This document shows, piece after piece, positions 54,225 through 62,935 of a DNA stretch of 64,000 nucleotides. The DNA comes from Helicobacter pylori_CU (GTDB taxonomy: Bacteria > Campylobacterota > Campylobacteria > Campylobacterales > Helicobacteraceae): positions 248,001-312,000 of the forward strand of contig NC_017733.1 of NCBI RefSeq assembly GCF_000259235.1. The letters run 5' to 3'. How positions within the stretch are numbered: position 1 is the first letter of the stretch; each line of letters begins with the position of its first letter. The position numbers and the translations under genes are program-made. Below the pieces are notes generated by a model. It did no database searches, was not told the origin of the DNA, and saw only the letters and a list, made by a program, of their open reading frames with translations.

Positions 54225-54276
54225 TTAAAAGCCATTTTGATACCTCTTTTTAGAACGCTTAAAAACCACCAAAAGA

Positions 54277-56763
54277 CTACAAGTATTTCGTTAAAGACAG
54301 ATTATTGATTTTGTTCGTGGAAGCCAGAACAGCGTTATAATTGTTAGTGAGATTGGAAAACTTGTTATAAGTTTCTGCCATATCCGTGCCGGTCGTTTCC
54401 CCACGAATGCTTTGAACTTGTGTTTTTAAAACTTCATTACGCCTGATGATGTTTTCAAACGCTTTACCATGAGCGCCGTTTTTAGCGATCATTTTTTCTA
54501 TGTGATCGCTCAAGTGATCTATAAGGGTGATGCCGTTTTGAATGCCTAAATTACGCATATCGCTAGAATAAGTATCCCCTAAAGCGTCCGGGCGATAAAT
54601 CCCTTTTCTTACAGAAGTGATAATATTTTCTAATTGATCAAAAAAATTCACGCTGGGCTTGTCAATAATTAAAGCGTTATTAGCGTTTAATTTAAGGCTT
54701 GGTTTGTCGCTGTGCAAGGCGTTTTGAGAAAAATCATTCGAGTCCTTATCAAAAAGCATGAACTGCATTTTGGTGTTTGAATGCATGTTGTCTTGGATAA
54801 TGACTTTTCCCTCTTCATTCAAATTGACAGAAAGGTTGTCTTTAGCTTGTTTTAACAATCCAATAAATCGCTCCTTGCTTTCTTTTGAAGTGGGGTTATC
54901 GCTGATTTGTTGGTAGATGGCTGGGTCAGTATTGCTGTAATTGAGCGCAATACTCATCGCATCCATGAGCTGCCTGTAAGTGACTTCATTGGGTTTAGAA
55001 GCTTGAATGTTAGCGGTTGTGGGGTCATAAAGCGGGATTTTAATACCATTAGGCAAACTTAAAAAAGCCCCATTAGGATCCAAATTCATTTGCGCTTCCA
55101 AAAATAAGCCATTCACATCGTTTAACTTCATGTTAAAAACGCTATTTTCTAAACTCCCCTTAGCGGCTTCACTCAGTTTAGTAGAGCCATTAGCCGCGCC
55201 ATTTTGAGCGATTTGAGCGACATTGCTTTCTAATTTTGCCCCTTCTTTATTGAAATAGGTTTTTTGGTATTCGCTCGCGTTATTAGTAGGGATACCGGCC
55301 ACTTCTAGCCCTTTTTGATCTAGTGTGCTTAAGGCAAAAGAAATAGGCGATTCTTTAGAAGAATTGTCAATGATCCTCAAACGCCCGTTCGTTGCAATTT
55401 CCACATCCACTTCATTATTGAAGCGTTCTTTAATCGCGTCTTTCAAATCTTTAATCGTAGAGTTTTTCACATCTAAAAGAATGGGAATATCCAAATTAAT
55501 AGGGAGATTTGGGATTTTAATAGCGCTTGTTTCGTCCAAACGGCTGGCATTGATTTTTAAAGTTTCCACCTTATCGCCAAAAATCTCGCTCAATTTGGTG
55601 TTTTTATTGGCTAAAACATTATCTTTAGTGACAAACACGCTAGGGATTTCAAGCACCTTGGGATTATACATGTTAGGCACTGCTTTAACTTGGCTCAAAC
55701 TCCTATCCGTTACAAACGCGCTTTTGACATATTCAGTAACCCTTTTACCACTGGATCGTAAGGAGTCTAAATCATCAAAATCCCCATCGCTAGAAATCAA
55801 ATGAAAATCCAAATTTTCACTGCCAGGCGTTAGGTTTTTGATCTCAATTTGCCCCCAATTGTTCAAACTCACATCCACGATTTTATTTTGCGAAGTGTTC
55901 CCGTAAGCATGACCGATTTTATCCAACAAATCGCTCACTTTAGTCGCGCTTTCTTGGTTTTGATAGGCTTTAGAGAGCGCGAATTTTTCTTTAAAACTAG
56001 AGCCATCAGGCCTAACGCCTTGCAAATAAAAAAACTCTTTAGGGTCATTGGTGGGATCTTTATCGTTATCGCCGATGAGTTCTCGCAAGGTATCGCTAGG
56101 TTTAATAAAAACTTCTTCAGGTAATGAAGAATGCTCTAAAGCGTCCATCACATCAGGGTGGAGCTTGTTTTGATTGAATAATTTAATGTTGGTGGTGATG
56201 AGCTTGTGTTTGTCTTTATCGGTGCCTAAAAACAAATCTTGCCCACTGATATTATAAGGCACAAGGTTATCAGAGCTAATAAGCGCGTTTAAATCTTCGC
56301 CATTGCCATGGTATTTCCCATTACTATCAATGGGAGGTCTATCCACCTTACTGCCCCCAAATAAAAATTCCCCCCCTATAGAGGTGTTAGCGACATTCAT
56401 CATATGCTCTCTCAAGCGTTCTAAATCGTTAGCGATAGCGGCACGAGAAGTCTCTGAATGCACATCGTTAGCGGATTGGATGAGTTTGGTTTTAAAAGCC
56501 TCCATCGTTTTAGAAAATTCTTGCAAGGCTTTGTCGGTATTGAGCGTTGAAGTGTGAGCGTTTTGCGCCACATCAATGCCTTGATCTAAGGTGTTTTCTT
56601 CGTATTGGAATTTTAAATTCTGGTTGTTAATGTCGCTGTTTTGATAACCATAACGGATTTTTAGCCCTGAAGCGATCTGCGTGTTAGCGTCGTTGATTTT
56701 GTTTTGTAAAGCGTTTTGGTAGTGATTCATTTGGTTGTATTTTGAGCCAAAGGTAACGCGCAT
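54277..56763 (-). CDS. flgL: Flagellar hook-filament junction protein FlgL
   Basis: Hook-associated protein 3, exported by the flagellar machine to join hook and filament. The N-terminus MRVTFGSKYNQMNHYQNAL and IASGLKIRYG, and the C-terminus with DMAETYNKFSNLTNNYNAVLAS, form the D0/D1 coiled coil shared with flagellin. At 828 residues it is more than twice the enteric FlgL, the extra 500 residues being a variable outer domain. The ATG at 56763 follows AAGGA by 7 bases (a TTG at 56769 is in frame). A sigma-54-type promoter precedes it. Confidence 0.92.
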   Translation of the reverse strand: MRVTFGSKYNQMNHYQNALQNKINDANTQIASGLKIRYGYQNSDINNQNLKFQYEENTLDQGIDVAQNAHTSTLNTDKALQEFSKTMEAFKTKLIQSANDVHSETSRAAIANDLERLREHMMNVANTSIGGEFLFGGSKVDRPPIDSNGKYHGNGEDLNALISSDNLVPYNISGQDLFLGTDKDKHKLITTNIKLFNQNKLHPDVMDALEHSSLPEEVFIKPSDTLRELIGDNDKDPTNDPKEFFYLQGVRPDGSSFKEKFALSKAYQNQESATKVSDLLDKIGHAYGNTSQNKIVDVSLNNWGQIEIKNLTPGSENLDFHLISSDGDFDDLDSLRSSGKRVTEYVKSAFVTDRSLSQVKAVPNMYNPKVLEIPSVFVTKDNVLANKNTKLSEIFGDKVETLKINASRLDETSAIKIPNLPINLDIPILLDVKNSTIKDLKDAIKERFNNEVDVEIATNGRLRIIDNSSKESPISFALSTLDQKGLEVAGIPTNNASEYQKTYFNKEGAKLESNVAQIAQNGAANGSTKLSEAAKGSLENSVFNMKLNDVNGLFLEAQMNLDPNGAFLSLPNGIKIPLYDPTTANIQASKPNEVTYRQLMDAMSIALNYSNTDPAIYQQISDNPTSKESKERFIGLLKQAKDNLSVNLNEEGKVIIQDNMHSNTKMQFMLFDKDSNDFSQNALHSDKPSLKLNANNALIIDKPSVNFFDQLENIITSVRKGIYRPDALGDTYSSDMRNLGIQNGITLIDHLSDHIEKMIAKNGAHGKAFENIIRRNEVLKTQVQSIRGETTGTDMAETYNKFSNLTNNYNAVLASTNKINNLSLTKYL

Positions 56764-56793
56764 GATCAAATCCTTATTGGTTTTTTAATTAAA

Positions 56794-56812
56794 CAAGCTA
56801 AAAGTATTCCAA
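56794..56812 (-). promoter_or_regulatory. Sigma-54-type promoter of flgL
   Basis: Read on the minus strand: TTGGAATACTTTTAGCTT, with GG (56810-56809), ten bases, and GC (56798-56797), as required for the -24/-12 elements (consensus TTGGCACG-N4-TTGCT). A start near 56786 leaves about 22 bases before the ATG. RpoN control of hook-stage flagellar genes is established in this species. Confidence 0.65.
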
Positions 56813-56955
56813 AACAAGTTAGTAACAATTGCGAGTGGTTTGAGTGGGGCAATGCGGGTTAATAATGGTGGGTTAAATGGGGTGTTTTTGAGTAAAAAAA
56901 TTCTTTTAATGTGGATTTAATCTCAATTTAAAGTTAAATTTTAGCAAATACTCAC

Positions 56956-56961
56956 TATAAT
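56956..56961 (+). promoter_or_regulatory. -10 box of rplU-rpmA
   Basis: TATAAT at 56956-56961, start near 56968, leader about 38 bases. GTTAAA 17 bases upstream is a weak -35. Confidence 0.65.
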
Positions 56962-57005
56962 AAGCGTTTATTTTAAAAAGAGCGTTCAATTTTTAAGGAA
57001 TAGAA

Positions 57006-57320
57006 ATGTCATACGCAATATTCAAGCATGGCGGTAAGCAATATAAGGTCGTTGAAGGCGATATTGTCTTATTGGATAAAATGAATAAAGAGCCTAAGGC
57101 TTTAGTGGAATTAGTGGAAGTGTTAGCCGTATCCAAAGAGGGCAAACTCTCTTGCGGGAAACCCTTTGTGAATGGGGCTAAAATTGAAGCGGAAGTGATC
57201 AATGAAGGGCGCGGCAAAAAAGTCATCACTTTCAAAAAACGCCGCCGAAAAGACAGCAAAACCAAGCGTGGTTTTAGAAGAGATTTCACTCGCGTGAGAA
57301 TCACTAAAATTGTAGCATAA
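57006..57320 (+). CDS. rplU: Ribosomal protein bL21
   Basis: A 104-residue component of the 50S subunit. MSYAIFKHGGKQYKVVEGD at the N-terminus and KKVITFKKRRRKDSKTKRGFR near the end are family hallmarks. TAAGGAA ends 5 bases before the ATG. It is followed after 14 bases by rpmA, the usual L21-L27 pair. Confidence 0.97.
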   Translation: MSYAIFKHGGKQYKVVEGDIVLLDKMNKEPKALVELVEVLAVSKEGKLSCGKPFVNGAKIEAEVINEGRGKKVITFKKRRRKDSKTKRGFRRDFTRVRITKIVA

Positions 57321-57334
57321 AGGAGTATTAAACA

Positions 57335-57601
57335 ATGGCACACAAGAAAGGTCAAGGGAGCACGCAGAATAACAGGGATTCTGCAGGAAGACGCTTAGGC
57401 GTGAAAAAATTTGGCTCAGAATTTGTGAGAGCAGGGAATATTATCGTGCGCCAAAGAGGCACTAAAATGCATCCTGGTAATAATGTGGGCATGGGGAAAG
57501 ACCATACCTTATACGCGCTCGTAGATGGCGTTGTGAAGTTTGAGCATAAAGACAGAAACCGCAAAAAGGTTTCTGTGGTTAGTCAAAATTTTGGGGAGTA
57601 G
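57335..57601 (+). CDS. rpmA: Ribosomal protein bL27
   Basis: An 88-residue 50S subunit protein that reaches the peptidyl-transferase centre. The N-terminus MAHKKGQGSTQNNRDS has no cleavable leader, and GVKKFGSEFVRAGNIIVRQRGTK and VGMGKDHTLYAL are conserved. AAAGGAG precedes the ATG. Confidence 0.97.
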   Translation: MAHKKGQGSTQNNRDSAGRRLGVKKFGSEFVRAGNIIVRQRGTKMHPGNNVGMGKDHTLYALVDGVVKFEHKDRNRKKVSVVSQNFGE

Positions 57602-57603
57602 GG

Positions 57604-57619
57604 TAACCTTTAAAGGTTA
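57604..57619 (+). terminator. Palindrome after rpmA
   Basis: TAACCTTTAAAGGTTA is a perfect 16-base palindrome 2 bases after the rpmA stop, followed by a short T-rich stretch (ACTTTTG). It may end the ribosomal transcript before the dpp promoter; a stable stem needs a few unpaired central bases, so efficiency is uncertain. Confidence 0.4.
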
Positions 57620-57668
57620 ATTGAACTTTTGGGTGTTTGTTAAACGCCTATAAACGCCATAAAATATT

Positions 57669-57674
57669 TATAAT
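57669..57674 (+). promoter_or_regulatory. -10 box of the dpp operon
   Basis: TATAAT at 57669-57674 with start near 57681 and a 37-base leader to dppA. No clear -35. Confidence 0.6.
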
Positions 57675-57717
57675 TTAGATCTCTATCCTTTATAGAATTT
57701 GTTGTGGAGATTGGCTT

Positions 57718-59367
57718 ATGAATAATGTTTTTGTTAAGGGTTTGTTTTTTTTTCTTTTGTTGTTTGGGTTCTTTTTGAAAGCCTCAGAAAGCCCAAACGC
57801 TACTCTTAATCCATCTAAAGAAAATGTTTCTGTTGAAGAGCGAAAGCGTTTTGGAGGCGTTTTAGTTTTTGCTAGAGGCGCTGATGGCTCGAGCATGGAT
57901 CCGGCCTTAGTAACTGATGGCGAAAGCTATGTGGCAACGGGCAATATTTATGACACGCTCGTGCAATTCAAATACGGCACCACAGAAATTGAACCCGCCT
58001 TAGCGACAAGCTGGGAAATATCCCCAGATGGTCTTGTATATACCTTTCATTTACGCAAAGGGGTTTATTTCCACCAGACGAAGTATTGGAATAAAAAAGT
58101 GGAGTTTAGCGCTAAAGACGTGCTGTTCTCGTTTGAGCGCCAAATGGATAAGGCTAAACGATACTACAGCCCAGGGGCTAAAAGCTATAAGTATTGGGAA
58201 GGCATGGGCATGTCTCATATTATTAAGAGCATTGAAGCTTTAGATGATTACACGATTAAATTCACGCTTAATGGGCCAGAAGCTCCGTTCTTAGCGAATT
58301 TAGGCATGGATTTTTTGAGCATTTTGAGTAAGGATTACGCTGATTATTTAGAACAAAACAATAAAAAAGACGAGTTGGCTAAAAAACCTGTTGGGACAGG
58401 GCCTTTCAAATTCTTTTTGTGGAATAAAGATGAGAAAATCATTCTTTTAAAAAATCAAGATTATTGGGGGCCTAAAGCTTATTTAGACAAAGTGGTGGTG
58501 CGCACCATTCCTAATTCTTCCACTCGCGCTTTGGCGCTACGCACCGGTGAGATTATGCTAATGACCGGGCCTAACCTTAATGAAGTGGAGCAGTTAGAAA
58601 AACTTCCTAATGTCGTGGTGGATAAAAGCGCTGGGTTGTTGGCGAGTTGGCTTTCATTGAACACGCAAAAAAAGTATTTTAATAACCCTTTGGTGCGTTT
58701 GGCTATCAACCATGCGATTAATGTGGATGATTACATTAAGGTGATTTATGAAGGCTTTGCTCAAAAGATGGTCAATCCTTTCCCGCCCACTATATGGGGT
58801 TATAACTACAACATCAAACCCTATGAATACGATTTGAAAAAGGCTAAGGAATTATTGAAACAAGCGGGGTATCCTAACGGCTTTAAAACCACTATTTTTA
58901 CCACTTCCACTCGTAACCCAAAAGGAGCGGTGTTTATACAAGCGAGTCTGGCTAAAATTGGCATTGATGTGAAAATTGAAGTGTATGAGTGGGGGGCTTA
59001 TTTGAAAAGAACGGGTCTGGGCGAGCATGAAATGGCGTTTGCAGGCTGGATGGCAGACATTGCGGATCCGGATAATTTCTTATACACCTTATGGAGCGAG
59101 CAAGCGGCCTCAGCTATACCCACTCAAAATGGTTCCTTTTATAAGAGCGACGCCTTTTCCGATCTGCTCATAAAGGCTAAACGGGTTTCGGATCAAAAGG
59201 AGAGGGAAGCCCTTTATTTAAAGGCGCAAGAAATTATCCATAAAGATGCGCCCTATGTGCCTTTAGCTTATCCTTATTCGGTGGTGCCGCATTTGTCTAA
59301 AGTTAAGGGTTATAAGACGACTGGAGTGAATGTGAATCGCTTCTTTAAGGTGTATTTAGAAAAATGA
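57718..59367 (+). CDS. dppA: Dipeptide-binding periplasmic protein
   Basis: Substrate-binding protein of 549 residues (SBP_bac_5 family). Signal peptide at about 1-21 (hydrophobic core LFFFLLLFGFFLKA), no lipobox. GSMDPALVTDGESYVATGNIYDTLVQF, ALATSWEISPDGLVYTFHLRKGVYFH and KPVGTGPFKFF are family landmarks. It captures dipeptides in the periplasm for DppBCDF. GGAGA lies 8 bases before the ATG. It leads a five-gene operon. Confidence 0.95.
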   Translation: MNNVFVKGLFFFLLLFGFFLKASESPNATLNPSKENVSVEERKRFGGVLVFARGADGSSMDPALVTDGESYVATGNIYDTLVQFKYGTTEIEPALATSWEISPDGLVYTFHLRKGVYFHQTKYWNKKVEFSAKDVLFSFERQMDKAKRYYSPGAKSYKYWEGMGMSHIIKSIEALDDYTIKFTLNGPEAPFLANLGMDFLSILSKDYADYLEQNNKKDELAKKPVGTGPFKFFLWNKDEKIILLKNQDYWGPKAYLDKVVVRTIPNSSTRALALRTGEIMLMTGPNLNEVEQLEKLPNVVVDKSAGLLASWLSLNTQKKYFNNPLVRLAINHAINVDDYIKVIYEGFAQKMVNPFPPTIWGYNYNIKPYEYDLKKAKELLKQAGYPNGFKTTIFTTSTRNPKGAVFIQASLAKIGIDVKIEVYEWGAYLKRTGLGEHEMAFAGWMADIADPDNFLYTLWSEQAASAIPTQNGSFYKSDAFSDLLIKAKRVSDQKEREALYLKAQEIIHKDAPYVPLAYPYSVVPHLSKVKGYKTTGVNVNRFFKVYLEK

Positions 59368-59377
59368 AAGGGGTTGC

Positions 59378-60382
59378 ATGCTGAGTTTTATCATTAAGCG
59401 TATTTTGTGGGCGATCCCCACGCTGTTTGGAGTGAGCATTATCGTGTTTATGATGGTGCATTTAGTGCCAGGAGATCCGGCGTTAGTGATTTTAGGCGAA
59501 AAGGCCAATCAAGCCGCTATTGACGCTTTAAGGGAGCAATTTGGCTTGAATAAGCCTTTGATAGAGCAGTATTTTTTCTTTATCAATAATGTGTTGCATG
59601 GCAATTTTGGCACTTCTATCATGACCGGTGAGCCTGTGATGCATGAGTTTTGGCAACGCTTCCCGGCTACGGTGGAATTGGCTTTGATCGCTTTGTTTAT
59701 GGCTCTTGTTTTGGGTATTAGCGTTGGCGTGTTAGCCGCGATCAAACGCTATAGCGTGTTTGATTATTCCAGCATGACTTTCGCTTTAGCCGGGATTTCT
59801 ATGCCGGTGTTTTGGCTAGGGCTTATGCTGATTTATATCTTCAGCGTGCAATTGGGGTGGTTGCCTGTTTTTGGGCGTTTGAGCGATGTGTATTATTTAG
59901 ATGGCCCCACAGGTCTTTATTTGATAGACAGCCTGATCGCAAGGGATTATGGGGCGTTTGTGGATACGATCAAGCACTTGATTTTGCCTAGCATTGTGTT
60001 AGCCACGGTTTCTACCGCTGTTATTGCGAGGATGACTCGCGCGAGCATGGCAGAAGTGTCTAAAGAAGATTATGTGCGCACCGCTAAAGCTAAGGGGTGC
60101 AGCTCCTTTAGGGTGATTTTTGTGCACACTTTGCGTAACGCTTTAATCCCTGTAACGACTATCGCAGGCTTGATGTTGGCCGGGCTTTTAGGGGGGAGCA
60201 TGATAACTGAAACGGTTTTCTCATGGCCTGGGATTGGTAAGTGGATCGTTAATGCGCTCAACCAGCGCGATTTCCCGATTATCCAGTCCATGTCTTTGAT
60301 TATTGCCATGATGTATATTGGGGCTAATCTCTTGGTGGATATTTTATACGCTTTTATTGATCCTAGAATAAGGTTGTCATAA
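59378..60382 (+). CDS. dppB: Dipeptide transporter permease DppB
   Basis: A 334-residue inner-membrane permease with six predicted helices. The N-terminus MLSFIIKRILWAIPTLFGVSIIVF and MVHLVPGDPA are typical of DppB/OppB; the EAA loop is at EDYVRTAKAKGCSSFRVIFVHTLRNALIP. Its stop overlaps the dppC ATG (TAATG). Confidence 0.96.
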   Translation: MLSFIIKRILWAIPTLFGVSIIVFMMVHLVPGDPALVILGEKANQAAIDALREQFGLNKPLIEQYFFFINNVLHGNFGTSIMTGEPVMHEFWQRFPATVELALIALFMALVLGISVGVLAAIKRYSVFDYSSMTFALAGISMPVFWLGLMLIYIFSVQLGWLPVFGRLSDVYYLDGPTGLYLIDSLIARDYGAFVDTIKHLILPSIVLATVSTAVIARMTRASMAEVSKEDYVRTAKAKGCSSFRVIFVHTLRNALIPVTTIAGLMLAGLLGGSMITETVFSWPGIGKWIVNALNQRDFPIIQSMSLIIAMMYIGANLLVDILYAFIDPRIRLS

Positions 60383-61239
60383 TGGAGTCTTTTAGAGAGT
60401 TTATCCAACAATTCAAAAAAAATAAGGCGGCGGTCGTTGGGGCATGGATTGTGCTTTTGTTGGTGGTTTGCGCTGTTTTTGCGCCCCTTTTAGCCCCGCA
60501 TGACCCTTATGTGCAAAACGCTCAAGATCGCCTTTTAAAGCCTATATGGGAGCATGGGGGGAATGCTAAATACCTTTTAGGCACCGATGATTTGGGGCGC
60601 GATATTTTGAGCCGCTTGATCTATGGGGCTAGGATTTCTTTAACCATAGGGATTGTTTCTATGGGGATTGCGGTCTTTTTTGGCACGATATTAGGGCTAA
60701 TAGCGGGGTATTTTGGAGGGAAAACAGATGCAATTATCATGCGTATCATGGACATCATGTTCGCTTTGCCCTCTATTTTATTGATCGTGATTGTGGTTGC
60801 GGTGTTAGGACCCTCACTCACTAACGCCATGCTCGCTATTGGGTTTGTGGGGATTCCTGGATTTGCACGATTGGTGCGCAGTTCTGTGCTAGGCGAAAAA
60901 GAAAAAGAATACGTGATCGCTTCTAAAATCAATGGCTCTTCGCATCTTCGTTTAATGTGTAAGGTGATCTTCCCTAATTGCATTATCCCTTTGATCGTGC
61001 AAACGACAATGGGTTTTGCTTCCACGGTTTTAGAAGCGGCCGCGCTGAGCTTCTTAGGTCTTGGGGCCCAACCTCCCAAACCCGAATGGGGAGCGATGCT
61101 GATGAACTCCATGCAATACATCGCTACCGCTCCTTGGATGCTTGTTTTCCCTGGGGTGATGATTTTTTTAACGGTCATGAGTTTTAATCTGGTAGGCGAT
61201 GGCATCATGGACGCTTTAGATCCTAAACGCGCCTCTTAA
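60382..61239 (+). CDS. dppC: Dipeptide transporter permease DppC
   Basis: A 285-residue permease that pairs with DppB. N-terminal helix (FIQQFKKNKAAVVGAWIVLLLVVCAVFAPLLAP), then HDPY, YLLGTDDLGRDILSRLIYGARISL and the EAA loop EKEYVIASKINGSSHLRLMCKVIFPN. It lacks the long insert of the YejE-like permease at the start of the window, showing the two systems are distinct. AAAAGGAG follows for dppD. Confidence 0.96.
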   Translation: MESFREFIQQFKKNKAAVVGAWIVLLLVVCAVFAPLLAPHDPYVQNAQDRLLKPIWEHGGNAKYLLGTDDLGRDILSRLIYGARISLTIGIVSMGIAVFFGTILGLIAGYFGGKTDAIIMRIMDIMFALPSILLIVIVVAVLGPSLTNAMLAIGFVGIPGFARLVRSSVLGEKEKEYVIASKINGSSHLRLMCKVIFPNCIIPLIVQTTMGFASTVLEAAALSFLGLGAQPPKPEWGAMLMNSMQYIATAPWMLVFPGVMIFLTVMSFNLVGDGIMDALDPKRAS

Positions 61240-61250
61240 AAGGAGCTTGC

Positions 61251-62114
61251 ATGATTTTAGAAGTTAAAGATTTAAAAACTTATTTTTTCACCGATAAGGG
61301 CGTGAATAAAGCAGTGGATGGCGTGAGTTTTGGCTTGAAAAAGTCTCAAACGCTTTGCATTGTAGGGGAGAGTGGGAGCGGGAAAAGCATCACTTCGCTT
61401 TCTATTTTAGGGCTGATTGAAAAACCCGGGAAAATTGTAGGGGGGAGCATTCAATTTTTAGGGCAAGATTTGTTGCAACTCAAAGAAAAACAGATGCAAA
61501 AAGAAATCAGAGGCAAGAAAATTGGCATGATCTTTCAAGAGCCTATGACGAGCCTAAACCCTTCCTACACGGTGGGGTTTCAAATCAATGAAGTGTTGAA
61601 AATCCACCACCCTAATCTCAATAAAAAAGAACGCTTAGAAAGGGTGGTGTATGAATTAGAGCGCGTAGGCATTCCCCATGCAGGGGATAAATACCACGAA
61701 TACCCTTTCAATCTCAGTGGAGGGCAGCGCCAAAGGGTGATGATCGCTATGGCTATGGTGTGTGAGCCTGAAATCTTGATCGCTGATGAGCCGACGACAG
61801 CATTAGATGTAACCATTCAAGCACAGATTTTAGAATTGATGAAGGAATTGCAGCAAAAAAAAGGCACTTCTATTTTGTTTATCACCCACGATTTAGGCGT
61901 GGTGGCGCAGATCGCTGATGAAGTGGTGGTGATGTATAAAGGGCATGTGGTGGAGCAAGCGAGTGCCAAAGAGCTTTTTGCTGATCCAAGACACCCCTAT
62001 ACCAAAGCTCTTTTAAACGCCATCCCTAAACCGGGCAAAGAATACCGCAAAAAACGCTTAGAAACCGTGGATGAAACCGTGGATTATTTGAGTTTTCAAA
62101 AGGAGTTACGATGA
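61251..62114 (+). CDS. dppD: Dipeptide transporter ATPase DppD
   Basis: A 287-residue ABC ATPase: Walker A GESGSGKS near 38, Q-loop FQEPMTSLNP, signature LSGGQRQRV near 155, Walker B ILIADEPTTALD, and the oligopeptide-family C-terminal extension (RHPYTKALLNAIPKPG). It forms a heterodimer with DppF. Overlaps dppF by 4 bases. Confidence 0.95.
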   Translation: MILEVKDLKTYFFTDKGVNKAVDGVSFGLKKSQTLCIVGESGSGKSITSLSILGLIEKPGKIVGGSIQFLGQDLLQLKEKQMQKEIRGKKIGMIFQEPMTSLNPSYTVGFQINEVLKIHHPNLNKKERLERVVYELERVGIPHAGDKYHEYPFNLSGGQRQRVMIAMAMVCEPEILIADEPTTALDVTIQAQILELMKELQQKKGTSILFITHDLGVVAQIADEVVVMYKGHVVEQASAKELFADPRHPYTKALLNAIPKPGKEYRKKRLETVDETVDYLSFQKELR

Positions 62115-62917
62115 AGCTCTTAGAAGTTAAAGAATTGAAAAAATCCTATGCGATAGACAGGGGGTTATTCAAGCCTAAAAGAGTGATTCATGCTCTCAAT
62201 GGGATCAGTTTTGAAGTGGAACAAAATGAAGTTTTAAGCATTGTGGGGGAGAGCGGTTGCGGGAAAAGCACGACAGCCAAAATTTTAGCCGGGATTGAAA
62301 GGCAAGATAGCGGGGCGATTTATTTCAATGGTAAGCGCCATTTGCATTTTAGCAAACAGGATTGGTTTGATTACCGCAAAAAGGTGCAAATGATTTTTCA
62401 AGATCCTTATTCTAGCTTGAATCCTCGCTGGAAAGTGGGCGAGATCATCGCTGAACCCTTGCTTTTAAATTCTCATTTTTCAAAAAAAGAAATCAAAACA
62501 AAAGTGCTAGAGATCATGCAAAAAGTGGGCTTGAAATTAGAATGGATCGATCGTTACCCCCACCAATTTTCAGGCGGTCAAAGGCAACGAATCGGCATTG
62601 CTAGGGCGCTCATTTTGCATCCTAGCGTGGTGATTTGCGATGAGCCTGTGTCTGCGCTAGACGTGTCCATTCAAGCGCAAGTGTTGAATTTGCTCTTGGA
62701 TTTGCAAAAAGAAATGGGGCTGACTTATATTTTTATCAGCCATGATTTAGGGGTGGTGGAGCATATTAGCGATAAAATCATCGTGATGAATCAAGGGCAA
62801 ATCGTAGAAACGGGGGATGTGGATAGCGTGATAAGTGCTCCAAAGCACCCTTATACGCAGAAATTACTCAATGCGGTGCCGCATTTGGAAAAATCCATGC
62901 AAAGATTTGCCAAATAA
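62111..62917 (+). CDS. dppF: Dipeptide transporter ATPase DppF
   Basis: A 268-residue ABC ATPase: Walker A GESGCGKST near 44, Q-loop FQDPYSSLNPR, signature FSGGQRQRI, Walker B VVICDEPVSALD. The N-terminal stretch RGLFKPKRVIHALNGISFEV is typical of the DppF/OppF subunit. It closes the transporter operon; obgE follows after 18 bases and may share the transcript. Confidence 0.95.
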   Translation: MKLLEVKELKKSYAIDRGLFKPKRVIHALNGISFEVEQNEVLSIVGESGCGKSTTAKILAGIERQDSGAIYFNGKRHLHFSKQDWFDYRKKVQMIFQDPYSSLNPRWKVGEIIAEPLLLNSHFSKKEIKTKVLEIMQKVGLKLEWIDRYPHQFSGGQRQRIGIARALILHPSVVICDEPVSALDVSIQAQVLNLLLDLQKEMGLTYIFISHDLGVVEHISDKIIVMNQGQIVETGDVDSVISAPKHPYTQKLLNAVPHLEKSMQRFAK

Positions 62918-62935
62918 AAGAAAGGGTATTAAGCT

